Shown here: piece by piece, positions 1 through 10,306 of the stretch
Numbering within the stretch: the first letter of the stretch is position 1
Layout: every line of letters begins with the position of its first letter
NCBI RefSeq assembly: GCF_001625215.2
Contig: NC_030384.2
Location: 29,996,527 to 30,060,526 of the forward strand
Length of the DNA: 64,000 nucleotides
Reading direction: 5' to 3'
From: Daucus carota subsp. sativus
Lineage: Eukaryota; Streptophyta; Magnoliopsida; Apiales; Apiaceae
Program-made: the position numbers and the translations under genes
Notes under the pieces: model-generated
What the model saw: the letters and a program-made list of their open reading frames with translations, nothing else
Databases searched by the model: none
What the model was told of the DNA's origin: nothing

Positions 1-1400
1 ACCGGCCACTCCACCACCGCCGTCACAACCATGGCCACAAATCCAAGCGTCGGTCCCACTACCTTACACCTGCATGGGTTGCTGCGAGTACCACACTGCA
101 CGCATAACCCCATTCTATCTTATCACCACGTAGTCAGCGACGGAATCAGTATTTATTACGTGCTGTCAGTGACAGAATCAGAAATTTTTTTGGAATGAAA
201 GACGAATTTAGTAGTGAGCAAAAGCTTTAGTAGATTGAAGGTCTTGAATTTGTGTTAAGGAGAGAGCTCTGCTATATTTATAGCTGAAAAAATTTTGTTT
301 GATGAGTCATTGATGTTATTACTATTATTCATTGTTATCATCACTGATACCGTTATTATTCAATGTTATCCTATAGGCTACGAGTATCAATAAAGTTGAT
401 TACTTTACGCAACAAATCAAGCTGCTTTTTGATGTGCTGAGCGAGTATAGCATCTTAACGTGGTACAACGAGCGAGTGACACGTGGACTTTATTGATAGA
501 TCCCCGTTCTTACTTTATAAAAGTATCAGTGGTGGGGCTGGCTGTAGTACCGACCTCTACTGGGCTAGCATGTAATACCGACCTCTTATGTGGCCCATAT
601 AAGCAGACAAATATGTGGATACAGCCCATATCGCCACTATAACTTGCCAACTCGTCCGAGTAACAAAAAGTGAGGGAAGCAGCAAAATCGTTTGATATTT
701 AATATATAAAATAAATATAATGAAGAAAAATAGTAAAGTAATGGAGAAAAGTAGTGAATAGTTGATTTTTATATTATAAAATTTTATTATATTTAATAAC
801 TGTTGAACAATAAAGAACTAAATGAAATAAAATTGTTGAAATATAAAGAAACAAAAAATAGTTGTGGGAGGGACTAACAAACAAATAGGTGAGCTGGCAA
901 ATATAGGGATCACATGTTTTTCTGGACAATAGTATATCCATTATGATGTTATAAGATGATGAATAACTAACATAAATAGTTGGAACAGTTTCAGCCGAGT
1001 CGCCTGGTACAAGCTCGAGTTGCATGTCAAATCTTCTGAACAAATATTCATTTTTGGATTGGGAAGCTGAGCCAGAACTCTGTCAAAAGGCATAGTGGAG
1101 GTCTCGACCAGTGTTCAATATCTTGGCACGCTGATCACTGGAAATGATTCCTGCGATTTTGTTAAAATCGACAGCTTTCAGTTGATCAGCTAGGGTGCTA
1201 ATAAACATGGAGCATAAGCATCCACATTATTGTTCTACAATGTAAAAATTCATGTTCTAGTTGTGTTGAATGAGAAGTGTATCCGCAGTAAGTTAGTAGA
1301 AAGAAGGTTATTTTAAGTGATTTAATAAATATAAAGGCTTTTGTGATGGGATATATTTTTATGATGTTTATGAATTAGATGCTTCACATATATATAGTGC
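1..1400. other. Left-edge intergenic DNA, no gene recognised
   Basis: The first ~130 bases are GC-richer than the rest and could be read as 42 codons before a stop, but no family is recognisable. Bases 1060-1240 give a short coding-like stretch on the minus strand that I could not assign. A short near-duplicate phrase (GACCTCTACTGGGCTAGC-like and GACCTCTTATGTGGCCCA-like) occurs at 545-600. Nothing else is supported. Confidence 0.4.
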
Positions 1401-1439
1401 TCTAAAGGGAAGCATCCAAATACAGCATACAGGATATAT

Positions 1440-2030
1440 TTTTTGTGTTTATGAATTTGAGGACGGTTGATGCATTATTGAGTTTCGAAACAGGATCTTC
1501 ATACATTGATGCTATGAAGTAGAAAAACAAAGAAGATGTTGACAGTAGTAGAGCTAATTCGTCTGATAGTCTGATACCATAAATGCAATGAAAGCTTTTT
1601 TGTGGGAAAGGATTACCATTCCTTTGAGGTCTCCATCTTGATGGTATCGTACGGTTCGAGTGCGTTGATAAGTTCCATAACCAAGTCTCTCCCCTTTTCC
1701 TTTGCTGCAAGCGAAGCCTGCTAATCGAACAATTACAAAGGGAGTATTATGCAATGCAGGACTCCTAAACAACTTATTGGCTTATTACAGTTATTAGTAT
1801 GCCAGACAAAATCATCAGAGAACTTATTGGCTTATAAGCATCATCATTAGCTGAATAAGAAGCCATATGTCTGGCTGCGCCAATGAGGACCTCAACCAGT
1901 TTAGTGTGTCCCCGTCTGCTGCAAAGTGAAGTGCAGTTTTATTATTGAAATTCCCTTGAACAAAATTTTTTTGTTTGCGAATTCCCTTGGGCATGTATGT
2001 CCTAATTTTGTGTATAAGTGTGAAAATAAG
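1440..2030 (-). pseudogene. Decayed partial copy of an ankyrin/PGG gene
   Basis: Two blocks match the intact gene immediately downstream on the same strand. Bases about 1505-1645 match the PGG membrane domain of that gene (the shared motif reads DGDLKGMV then KKAFIAFMV). Bases about 1850-1990 match its first-exon ankyrin region (TALHFAA next to a LFKLN-like segment). The order is the same as in the intact gene, but most of the middle is missing and the frame is interrupted, so no full protein is possible. It is best explained as a tandem duplicate that lost most of its exons and then drifted. The similarity to the neighbour is plain by eye at the DNA level. Confidence 0.75.
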
Positions 2031-2207
2031 CAGATTCACGAAGAAAGGGCGTAAATACACATGCAAAGGGAAGAAAAGATACCCTATTCAGAAAAAATTT
2101 ATAAATTCATATGATTCTTACAATGTCATGAATATAGATTGAACCTCACAACATCTGAACTGTAAATAAATTTGGAAATCGAAAATGAGGATGAACGTAA
2201 ACACACT

Positions 2208-5058
2208 TCAAACTTCATTAAGCTTTTCTTGTCTTCGATCGTATCTCCACTTGATCAATAGACCAATAACAACGAGAAGGAAAAAAAAGCTAGATATGAC
2301 GCAGACAGTAATGGCCAATGCTCGCGAGTGGGATAACACCAGATAAGTTCCGGTGATAAAAGTTAACATCATGGCGATAACAGAAACGATGTTGAGGCCA
2401 GCTGATGCATTATTGAGTCTTGACACACTGTGGGGATCTTCATACATGGAAGCGATAAAGTAGAGGAACAAGGAAGACGTTGATAGTAGGAGAGCTAGTG
2501 CATCACATACCATAAATGCAATGAAAGCTTTCTTGTTGGAAAGTACTACCATTCCTTTCAGATCCCCATCTTGATATAATCCGCCAGGCATCGTGAATCC
2601 AACCGTAAAAGCTACTGTAGTAATGAGAGCTGTAACAATAATTTGAGTGTTGGTCCTTTGCCTGTACCGATCAAGCTCATCCTTCTTTTGCATAAGATTT
2701 TTTTTTATCAACAATTTCTTGCCTTTCACAAATTCAGCATTTTTTCTCCTCAGTCTACTAGGGGCCAGTAAACTTTTTGGCATTTTAGATTTCTTATTGA
2801 TGCTTCCCCGCCATGACATCAAGGTTTGCCAAAAATTCCGTTGCTGATCTTGAGCTTGGAAATCATCAAGTGCTTTCTTAATTTTTACCTACAATTGAAG
2901 GGTTGTAGATGAGTTTGGGCAACTGAAATGGTTTTGTAAACAAAAATCTAATAACGTACTGTTGTCTTGTGAACAAGGTTCTGAAACTTTGGGGTTACTA
3001 CTTACTAACTAGTACTAAGAATACTCAACCATCTAAATTAGTACAAAAAGAGCAACTATAAACTAAATTAGTCTTTAGGCGAAAAATAGACTGACGATCA
3101 TATATTGGTTAACAGCACTTACCTGATCTGCTACGATTTGATCTTTAAAATACAACATGTCGAAAGAAGTCCACTGTTGTTTGTTTTTCAGCGTTCTATC
3201 AACCTTCTCATGCTTTATGAGTTCTGGAACAAAACAACCGTCGCGAATGAGCAGATGAAGCGGTGTATCACCGTTGACATCCTGCTGATTCAGAATCTTT
3301 TTAATATGCTCTTCTGGACACTTCTTTAAAATGTGCACTACCATATCTTTTTCACTTGCAAGCACCGCTAAGTGTAGTATATTTTGACGAGTAAGGCTAT
3401 CAGCAGCGACATATAAATAAGTTGGTAATAGTTCCATAAGTTTTATCAATGTAAAAGTGTGCCCTTCTCTCGCTGCCACGTGAAGTGGTGTTGGTACCCA
3501 CCATTTTTTGTTCGCAGACTCGTACTCCTCCGCTTTATACCCAACATGTAGTTTATCAAGTACCGATTCAAAATCATAATATGCAGCGTAATGCAGGGGT
3601 GTCCACCGTTCAAAGTCAGCTTTACTTGCTAGTTCGTCACCATGGTCTTTCAAGAGTCTAAGTACAGAATCTACATTCCAAAATTTGGTTTCACGTGTAA
3701 ATATATATAATAATAGAAAATATGCTCTATAAATTTGATCAATATATAGACTTAATTGTTACTCCCTCAGTCCCATCCGATTGGTAACATTCGAGAGAGA
3801 AGGTTCAACATGTATTTCTAAAACAACCAATATTTAAGCAAGTTGCATACCTTCATCGCGTTTTATAATAGCAGTATGCAGAGCTGTCTGATTTTCATGC
3901 CCAATGTCTTTTTTGGCTTGGTAACTTCTCTTGAGTAAGTTGATCATATTTGTGTACTCCTTTTCCGGCTTCCTGGGAACTACGGAGAGTAGAAATATGA
4001 AATCCTTACTTTTTCTCACACGTCCATTTTTATATGCAGGATCTTCAGCTAATATCGTCTCAACCACTTCAAATTGAAATTCTCGAACTGACAGGCTTAA
4101 GACAGTGTCATATTTCTGGTCAGTTTTATCAAATACCGCTTCGTAACCCGAATATGACATTTTATCTCTTTTGCGGGATTTTATCAATTCTATAATCAAA
4201 TGACTCCTCCCTTTTTCTGCAAGTGAAGCACAAGTGTTAATTATTACTTTCTTGTTAGCTCTCTTTTTTAGTTGCACAAAATATTTCAATTAAGTAAAAA
4301 TTCAAAAAAAATGTGAAACTTGAAATAAGTACATTGAAATATTTATTTTTGGAAAATGGATAACAGAAAAGTGTAACGTATTTAAATTATTGCATATCTT
4401 ATATATGTAGCACTATAGTAGTAGTAATATACTACTACATACCTCTTGGGAAGTTGATAATAGCAGTGTGCAAAGCAGTTGAAGTATCATCAGGACCATC
4501 TAGAGGTACACTATCTTTCCAGGACTCGCACATCGGTTTGATAATATCTTCGTAGCCTAATTTGATGGCAAGGTAGACTGGAGTTTCACCGAGATGGTTT
4601 TTGATATCACGTCCACTACGTGGAATGCTCTCCCCTATTATTGCCCAAGCAGTATCCAGGTGAGCATTGGTGAGTGCTAGGTGTAAGGCAGTCTCCTTAT
4701 GTCGATTACGATGCCACACATATTCATAACATGAACTTATTGGATGCGAGGGATGAATATCAGTAGCTGATCGAGAATCCAGTATTCTGGCTGCAGCAAT
4801 GAGGGCATCACACACTTCTAAGTGTCCCTTCTTGGCTGCAAGGTGAAGTGCAGTTTCATCATCACCGTTCAACTTGAACAATAGTTCTTTGTTTGCAAGC
4901 TTCTCAGTTATGAATTCTCTGTGTGCAAAATCTCTATACTTGGTTACAGTGTGATGAATAGCTTCATAGTTGATCTCCAGATCTGCTAGCTTCTCCCAAT
5001 CAACAATGGCCTCACTATCCCCGGCTGTGGCAGCCGCGTACTCTGCTTCACCATCCAT
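2208..5058 (-). CDS. Ankyrin-repeat protein with C-terminal PGG membrane domain
   Basis: Four exons read as 5058-4443, 4216-3851, 3670-3123 and 2888-2208. All joints keep frame and have GT-AG introns, giving a 736-residue protein. The start MDGEAEYA is the first ATG of the open frame. Ankyrin units are visible in exon 1 (ETALHLAAKKGHLEV, KETALHLAL), exon 2 (QTALHTAI) and exon 3 (TPLHYAA, TPLHVAAREGH, DTPLHLLI). Exon 4 carries a basic linker and the PGG domain: a TMPGG motif followed by about four hydrophobic segments, ending in a short basic tail. Plant ANK-PGG (ACD6-like) proteins are membrane proteins, some tied to defence or salt responses; the specific role here is unknown. Exon 2 lacks clear ankyrin consensus over most of its length. 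A Stowaway-like end lies in intron 2. A decayed copy lies just downstream. Intactness is judged from frame only. Confidence 0.85.
3762..3830. mobile_element. Stowaway-like MITE end (one-ended remnant)
   Basis: The stretch begins TACTCCCTCAGTCCC, which matches the Stowaway/Tc1-mariner terminal consensus (CTCCCTCCGTCCC after a TA target). No matching opposite end is visible, so this is a truncated copy. It lies inside intron 2 of the ankyrin/PGG gene. Confidence 0.5.
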
Positions 5059-5620
5059 ATTATTCTACGGGGTGTGTTTCACTCCAGCTGAATATTTTAA
5101 TGTAAAGTGACAGCTAGCATCTGTCCGTGCACCGTACAACCAGATCGGTCTCACATGCTTGATGCTCTACCTACTAGTCAATACTGTTTTTATATATTTG
5201 AATTTGATCCGTCTCACATGCTGATGCTTTCTACCAGTCAAATATTTGTTTTTACACATTTATTTTCTTATCCAACTTTTTGAGGCAGTCCAAAGTCAAC
5301 AACTTATACTTTGGTCAATGACTTCTTTTACAATTTAAAACTCAAATTAACTTATTTTATGGTCACGTTGAAGAGAGAAATAGTCCTTAAAATGAAACCA
5401 TAGATACACTCAATTTAAAATAGATTTTCAGAATCAATACATGTTTTTTGAATTCGTTCTGTTTGTTCAAAAATAATTTTAAGATTTAATACATAAACAC
5501 GACATTTTTTTATGTGCAGTTCCGCTGCAGAATCCTTATTAGTACCAGAAGGTTGTAAGGATTCTTAGGCTAATGTTTCTGGGAGGAACATGACCTCTTA
5601 TTATATTATATATTATAAAC
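5059..5620. other. Promoter-side flank of the ankyrin/PGG gene
   Basis: This flank contains a short direct duplication: the phrase GTCTCACATGCTTGATGCT at about 5149 recurs in diverged form at about 5212. No gene is recognised. Confidence 0.4.
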
Positions 5621-5833
5621 TTATATATAATAAGCGTAAGTGACATAATTTGGTCGCATGATCACATGGTCCAAAAGCTTATCATCTGTTGGATCGTATA
5701 TTGAACAAATAAGTACCGTTAGATTGGAACAAAATTAACTTCTGTTGTATAAGGCAACTGATATCTACTTGCATGTTTATAATTCTTTTTCTGAATCCAA
5801 AACAAATTCTGTCTTTCACGTGTTTATGATTTT

Positions 5834-6025
5834 TTTAATCCAAAATAAATATTTCCTACCAATTTTAATTGTAGAATCATATAAATCGCACCGTCACAAA
5901 TTATTTTTTTTATAATATATATTAAAATTAAAGTCGGATATTTTAATCCAAAATAAATATTTCCTACCAGTTTTAATTGTAGAATCATATAAATCGCACT
6001 GTTACAAAATTATTTTTATCTAATA
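5834..6025. repeat. Tandem duplication, unit about 108 bp
   Basis: The phrase AATCCAAAATAAATATTTCC and the following ~90 bases, including ATAAATCGCAC, occur twice in a row with few differences. The repeat lies within Helitron-like unit A. Confidence 0.75.
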
Positions 6026-6342
6026 TATTTTAAAATTAGTAAGCCAAATTTAAATCATATTATAATAATTGTAATATAAAATACATTTATAAATATAATC
6101 TAATGGAAGTTGACGTCACATATTCTACTCAATATATATTAAAATTTGATAGAAAAAATTTAATACTTTGGCATGATACATAAGAGAAAAAGAATGACTT
6201 GATTACAATAGTTTATTTGAAGCCCTTAATGACTGTGACGGTGTATTTTATACTGCATCGCCATTGTCGGATGATCGAACATGTGTAACCAGTTTTTTTT
6301 TTTACAGGAACAAGTCTGAAATGTAGAACCTATATATTTTTA

Positions 6343-7035
6343 GGGTTAAATAGCTAATTCATCACTAACCTGGCTCGAAACTTGCAACTGAGTCATGTTG
6401 TTGAAAAAACTTTCAAACGCATCACCAAGTAATTAAAAACTTTCAAAAGCATCATTCTCCGTCAGTTCCGTTAAGTAATTAACGGAAAGTTCAAAAACAT
6501 TTTTTTAAAAAAATGAAAAAAATCTAAAAAACTCTTAAAAAATTCAGAAAAATCTGGAGAAAAAACAGAAAATTCATAATAAATTCAAAAAATTCTGACA
6601 AAAATTCTAAAGTTCAAAAATATTCTGAAAAAATTCAAAAATCTTAAAAGAATATGAAAAAAATTTGGTGTCATGTTTTTTTTTTCGGATTTTAGAAAAA
6701 TTGAAAAGAATAAAAAAAAAGGTTTGAAACTTTTTGTTTTCCATTTTTTTAATTTTTTGATTTTCATTTATTTTATTGATCACATTTTTCAAAAAAAAAT
6801 AATCAGATTTTGTTGAATTTTTTCAGAATTTTTCACGATTTTTTTCCAATTTTTTTGATTTTTTTTGTTTTTTTAATTTTTTTTTGAACTTTCCGTTAAT
6901 TACTTAACGAAACTGACGGAGAATGATGATTTTGAAAGTTTTTAATTATTTGGTGATGCGTTTGAAAGTTTTTTCAACAACATGACTCAGTTGCAAGTTT
7001 CGAGCCAGGTTAGTGATGAATTAGCTATTTAACCC
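6343..7035. mobile_element. Foldback MITE, Mutator-type, with 10 bp target duplication
   Basis: Two inverted arms of roughly 160 bp face each other. The left arm starts GGGTTAAATAGCTAATTC at 6343, and the right arm ends with its complement at 7035. The arms match almost base for base, including GTCAGTTCCGTTAAG-type sequence near their inner ends. The outer flanks are an exact 10 bp direct repeat, TATATTTTTA, at 6333-6342 and 7036-7045. Long terminal inverted repeats with 9-10 bp target duplications are typical of Mutator-like elements. The ~370 bp centre is simple A/T-rich sequence with no credible ORF, so the copy is non-autonomous. Near-identical arms suggest a fairly recent insertion into Helitron-like unit A. 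Confidence 0.9.
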
Positions 7036-7207
7036 TATATTTTTACAATAGTTCTGACTTACAAACAAATCATAATTTCAAATTTTATTTAATTAAAAAT
7101 TTTAATTTATTATTTATAAATTAATTTTTTTCACACCACTTACGATATATTTAAAAAATTTATAAATAACTAAAAAGCTCTCGTGCCTTGCACGAGCTAT
7201 AAGTTAG

Positions 7208-7951
7208 TTTTATATATAATAAGTGTAAGGAGATAATTTGGTTACATGATCACCTTACTATCAAAAGCTTATAATCTCTTGGATATATAAAGCAAATAAG
7301 TGACGTTAGATTAGAAAAAAAAAATTATTTTATTCTATAAGTCAACCAATATCTACTTGTATATTTATGATTCCTTTTCCTAATCTAAAATAAATTATGC
7401 CTTTTACATGTTTATGATTCCTTTTTTAATTCAAAACAAATTTGAGATAATTTAGTTGCATGGTCATATTACTATCAAAATTTTATCATCCGTTGGATCT
7501 TATACAAAACAAATAAGGATCGTCAAATTAGAAAAAAGAATTGTTCACTTCTATAATTCAACTAATATCTACTTGCATATCTATAATTCCTTTCTTAACC
7601 TAAAATAAATTATGTCTTTTACATGTTTATCTCTCTTTTCTAATCCAAAACAAATTTATTAACTACTAATTTTATTTCTAGAAGTATATAAATCTCACCG
7701 TTACAAAATCAATTTTATCTAATATATTTTCTTAAACAACATATTAAATAAAAATAATATTATGCATAATATTAAAAATATACAAATTGTCTTGACTTGA
7801 AAAATATATATTATTTCATATTTCATATTTTATTTTTATTTAATTATATAGTTTATTATTGATAAATTATTTTTTTCATCATTTTAAATATATTAAAAAT
7901 AAAATTATATAAAATTAAAAAAACCATGTGCATTGCACGGTTATAAGCTAG
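7208..7951 (+). mobile_element. Helitron-like unit B, head-to-tail with unit A
   Basis: It starts with the same TTATATATAATAAG phrase directly after the end of unit A. It finishes with a GTGC/GCAC mini-hairpin (7928-7938), a short spacer, and CTAG (7948-7951) followed by T, the canonical Helitron end. It contains an internal duplication: the block at about 7219-7410 recurs at about 7440-7635. No protein is encoded. The unit aligns along its length with the uninterrupted parts of unit A. Confidence 0.5.
7219..7640. repeat. Diverged tandem duplication, unit about 220 bp
   Basis: The block beginning GAGATAATTTGGTTACATG at 7219 recurs as GAGATAATTTAGTTGCATG at about 7441. The same downstream landmarks follow (ACTATCAAAA, then CAAATAAG, then CTAAAATAAATTATG). 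It lies inside Helitron-like unit B. Confidence 0.7.
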
Positions 7952-8098
7952 TTAGTATAATATTTGTAACTTAATAGCATCAATAATATTAACAAGTGCG
8001 GTAATTTAAAAAAAAATTGATAAAGAAACACGTTTGAATTTATCCTTTTGATATTCAAATTTGTTAGGATATAGAGGCTATTATAATATTATCTACCT

Positions 8099-8569
8099 CA
8101 CTCTTTCTCTCTCTCAAAACCCTAGCCTCCATTAGAGATTTTTGAAGGGGCTTCCATCGGTTTCCACCGGTGGAAAGCCACGATTTCTTCTTTTTTTCTA
8201 TTTTCTTGTTTTGAAATCTTATTTTCCATTCAATAAGTTCCCAATTTATTTGGGTTTTGTTAGTCTCTCCCTCTTGTGAGAGTTGGTTTGTTTTGTTTTA
8301 GTGTGATTTGATGTTCTCCATGACCGAGGTTATAAATCGGCATGATTTTCATGGGTTTGATTCAGGTTTGAAGGTTCAGAACATTCAGGTGAAAACCAAT
8401 CAGATTGAAACAAGTGTATATATTCAAATAATCTTCAAATCGCTTAGTTGTCTCTCCAAGAAGGAAGGATTCAACCGCGATATTATTCAGCGTCTGTCCA
8501 ATTTCGATTGTATTTGTAGATGCCGTATGGCTTTTGATTAATGAATTGATTTCTTTTTATCAAAAAAAA
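8099..8569 (+). mobile_element. Retroposed sequence with A-tail and 14 bp target duplication
   Basis: A 471 bp insert is flanked by the direct repeat AATATTATCTACCT (8085-8098 and 8570-8583) and ends in a short run of A, the signature of LINE-driven retroposition. Its 5' end is pyrimidine-rich and contains AAAACCCTAGCC, as in plant mRNA leaders or LINE 5' ends. The final ~60 bases (a GTATGGCTTTTGATTAATG-like tail) resemble plant LINE 3' ends. An open frame at 8308-8541 (77 codons) has no recognisable domain. It could be an internally deleted LINE, a SINE-like unit or a processed transcript copy; I cannot choose between these. Confidence 0.7.
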
Positions 8570-8583
8570 AATATTATCTACCT

Positions 8584-9386
8584 AGTCAAAATTTGATTCA
8601 GAATAAGTACTGAAACTTTTGAAAATTATATATGGATTCTTGGCATATTAAAAATTAAAAATTTTAGACTTTAATATAAATAATGTATTTCTCTTTTTTT
8701 TATTTAATAGGTCGCATAAATGTTTTTTTTACAATTATCTAATTGACTCTGATTAATATATAGAACCCTCCTAAATTCACATGTATATCACAAATTAAAA
8801 TATTTCAAATTCATATATCATCAACATTACATCATTTAGATTTACTTTTTGACATCAAATTTGATGTTTTTGTCACTATTCTCATATCATATTCATATAT
8901 ATAATTTTTTTAAAAAATATTTAGTAAAAGGCTAAATTCTGAATTCATAAATCTAAAATAAAAAATAATCTAAATAAGAATATTCTTTCATTTATTTTAC
9001 TTCACATTTTTCAAAAAATTATAATCTTTTTATAAATCATCTTTTATGATAAAATAATTAATATGATACAGAATTACAGACGTTGTTGACCACCGAGCAA
9101 TTTTTTCTCTTAAAAATATAAACTATTATGATTTATAAGTCAAAAAATTACTTTAGAAAGACTACTTCTGTTTAAAAGCCCAGCCGGCCAAACAGGTCAT
9201 AGACTGGTTGAGCATCCAGCATACATTTACATTTACTCTAGCTTATGTGGATTGGGCCTAGAGCAGACCTGTGTTCTGAAATGTACCAAAACCAGATGGG
9301 CGGGCGGCTTTGTGTTTTCAGTTTTCTTTTTAAGTGTGATCGATTTATTTTCTTAAAATATTTGTGACCTATTTGTTTTCTTTCCA
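8584..9386. other. AT-rich intergenic DNA
   Basis: No gene, tRNA or clear repeat end was found. Confidence 0.4.
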
Positions 9387-9612
9387 AGTGCTTGTTTGGT
9401 TGCATCCGGGAATTAACTTCCTATGGGAAGTAGTAATTTCCTGGTAATTAAAATATATAGGAAGTGAAAAAAATTGTTTGGTTGTTACAGTGGAATTTAA
9501 AATCATGGGAATTTCTAATGACCAAGGACGGGGTAGGTTTATAACTTCATCTATAGTTACTTCCTAGGAAGTTGAAATTCCTGGGTATTAGAGAGGCAAC
9601 CAAACGAGCACT
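9387..9612. mobile_element. Small MITE, PIF/Harbinger (Tourist)-like
   Basis: The ends are inverted copies with one mismatch in 17: AGTGCTTGTTTGGTTGC on the left, and the complement of AGTGCTCGTTTGGTTGC on the right. The subterminal parts also pair (AATTTCC/GGAAATT-type sequence). Length is 226 bp and it is non-coding. The flanks suggest a 3 bp target (CAA/TAA) that is not identical, so the superfamily assignment is tentative. Confidence 0.7.
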
Positions 9613-10306
9613 AAGAAATTTTACGCGCAAGTCCCTAACAATATAGTGAAAATTTTAAGTACTTAAATTAATTGAAATTTTAGATGAATGGATCAATAGT
9701 AGAATAAATGGTTATTGTCCTTTTTGTTATATGAAATTTATACAAATATTGCCCACACTTTACTCATTTCTACGCCGTGACTGCTTTCTAATTAATTGAA
9801 TGGACTATCCAAAATTATATATTAAGAATTAAATATTTTCAAAACTCTTTTTTGGTAATGAGAGCTGGCTTTCCGTTTCCAAAAATATCAAATAGAATAC
9901 AAATAAACAATAATAATTATTACTAGTATCATTATTATATGAAATTACTGAAATAAACATCAATTTTAAAATTTGACTTGCTTTTGCTTCACACAACCCC
10001 GAAGTAAAAACCGCAAACAATAATCGATCTACACGCATAGCCGCATAGGTTTTACGTATTGCTATTTTGTTTTCAAGAAACGCCAACCTAACCCAACGAT
10101 TTTAGATTAAAGTCAGTCACCTACAAAGCGATTAATAATATTGCCATTACTTCTTCAAAAAAAAAATAATATTGCCATTACAAAGGTCACAAATGTAACA
10201 ATTATCACGAATTATAAATACATGAAATTAAACAACCTCCAAAATACAAGACGATTTATTTTCTTTTTTGTTTTGCCCTCACATAACTTAATTACTGCTT
10301 TTTTTT

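Larger units (their letters stand above)
5621..7207 (+). mobile_element. Helitron-like unit A (interrupted by a foldback element)
   Basis: The 3' end shows a 7 bp perfect stem with a 3-base loop at 7180-7196 (CTCGTGC/GCACGAG), then seven bases, then TTAG followed by T. That matches the geometry of plant Helitron 3' ends (hairpin shortly before CTRR, insertion before T), with TTAG replacing CTAG. The 5' part begins with the TTATATATAATAAG phrase shared with unit B. There is no coding capacity, so it would be non-autonomous. Inside is a near-perfect tandem duplication of about 108 bp (about 5834-6020). It is split by the 693 bp element at 6343-7035. The expected 5' TC dinucleotide is not clear, so the left boundary is approximate. 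Confidence 0.5.

Noticed and set aside
8308-8541. 77-codon frame as a gene
   Set aside because: It lies wholly inside a retroposed insert with target repeats and has no recognisable domain.
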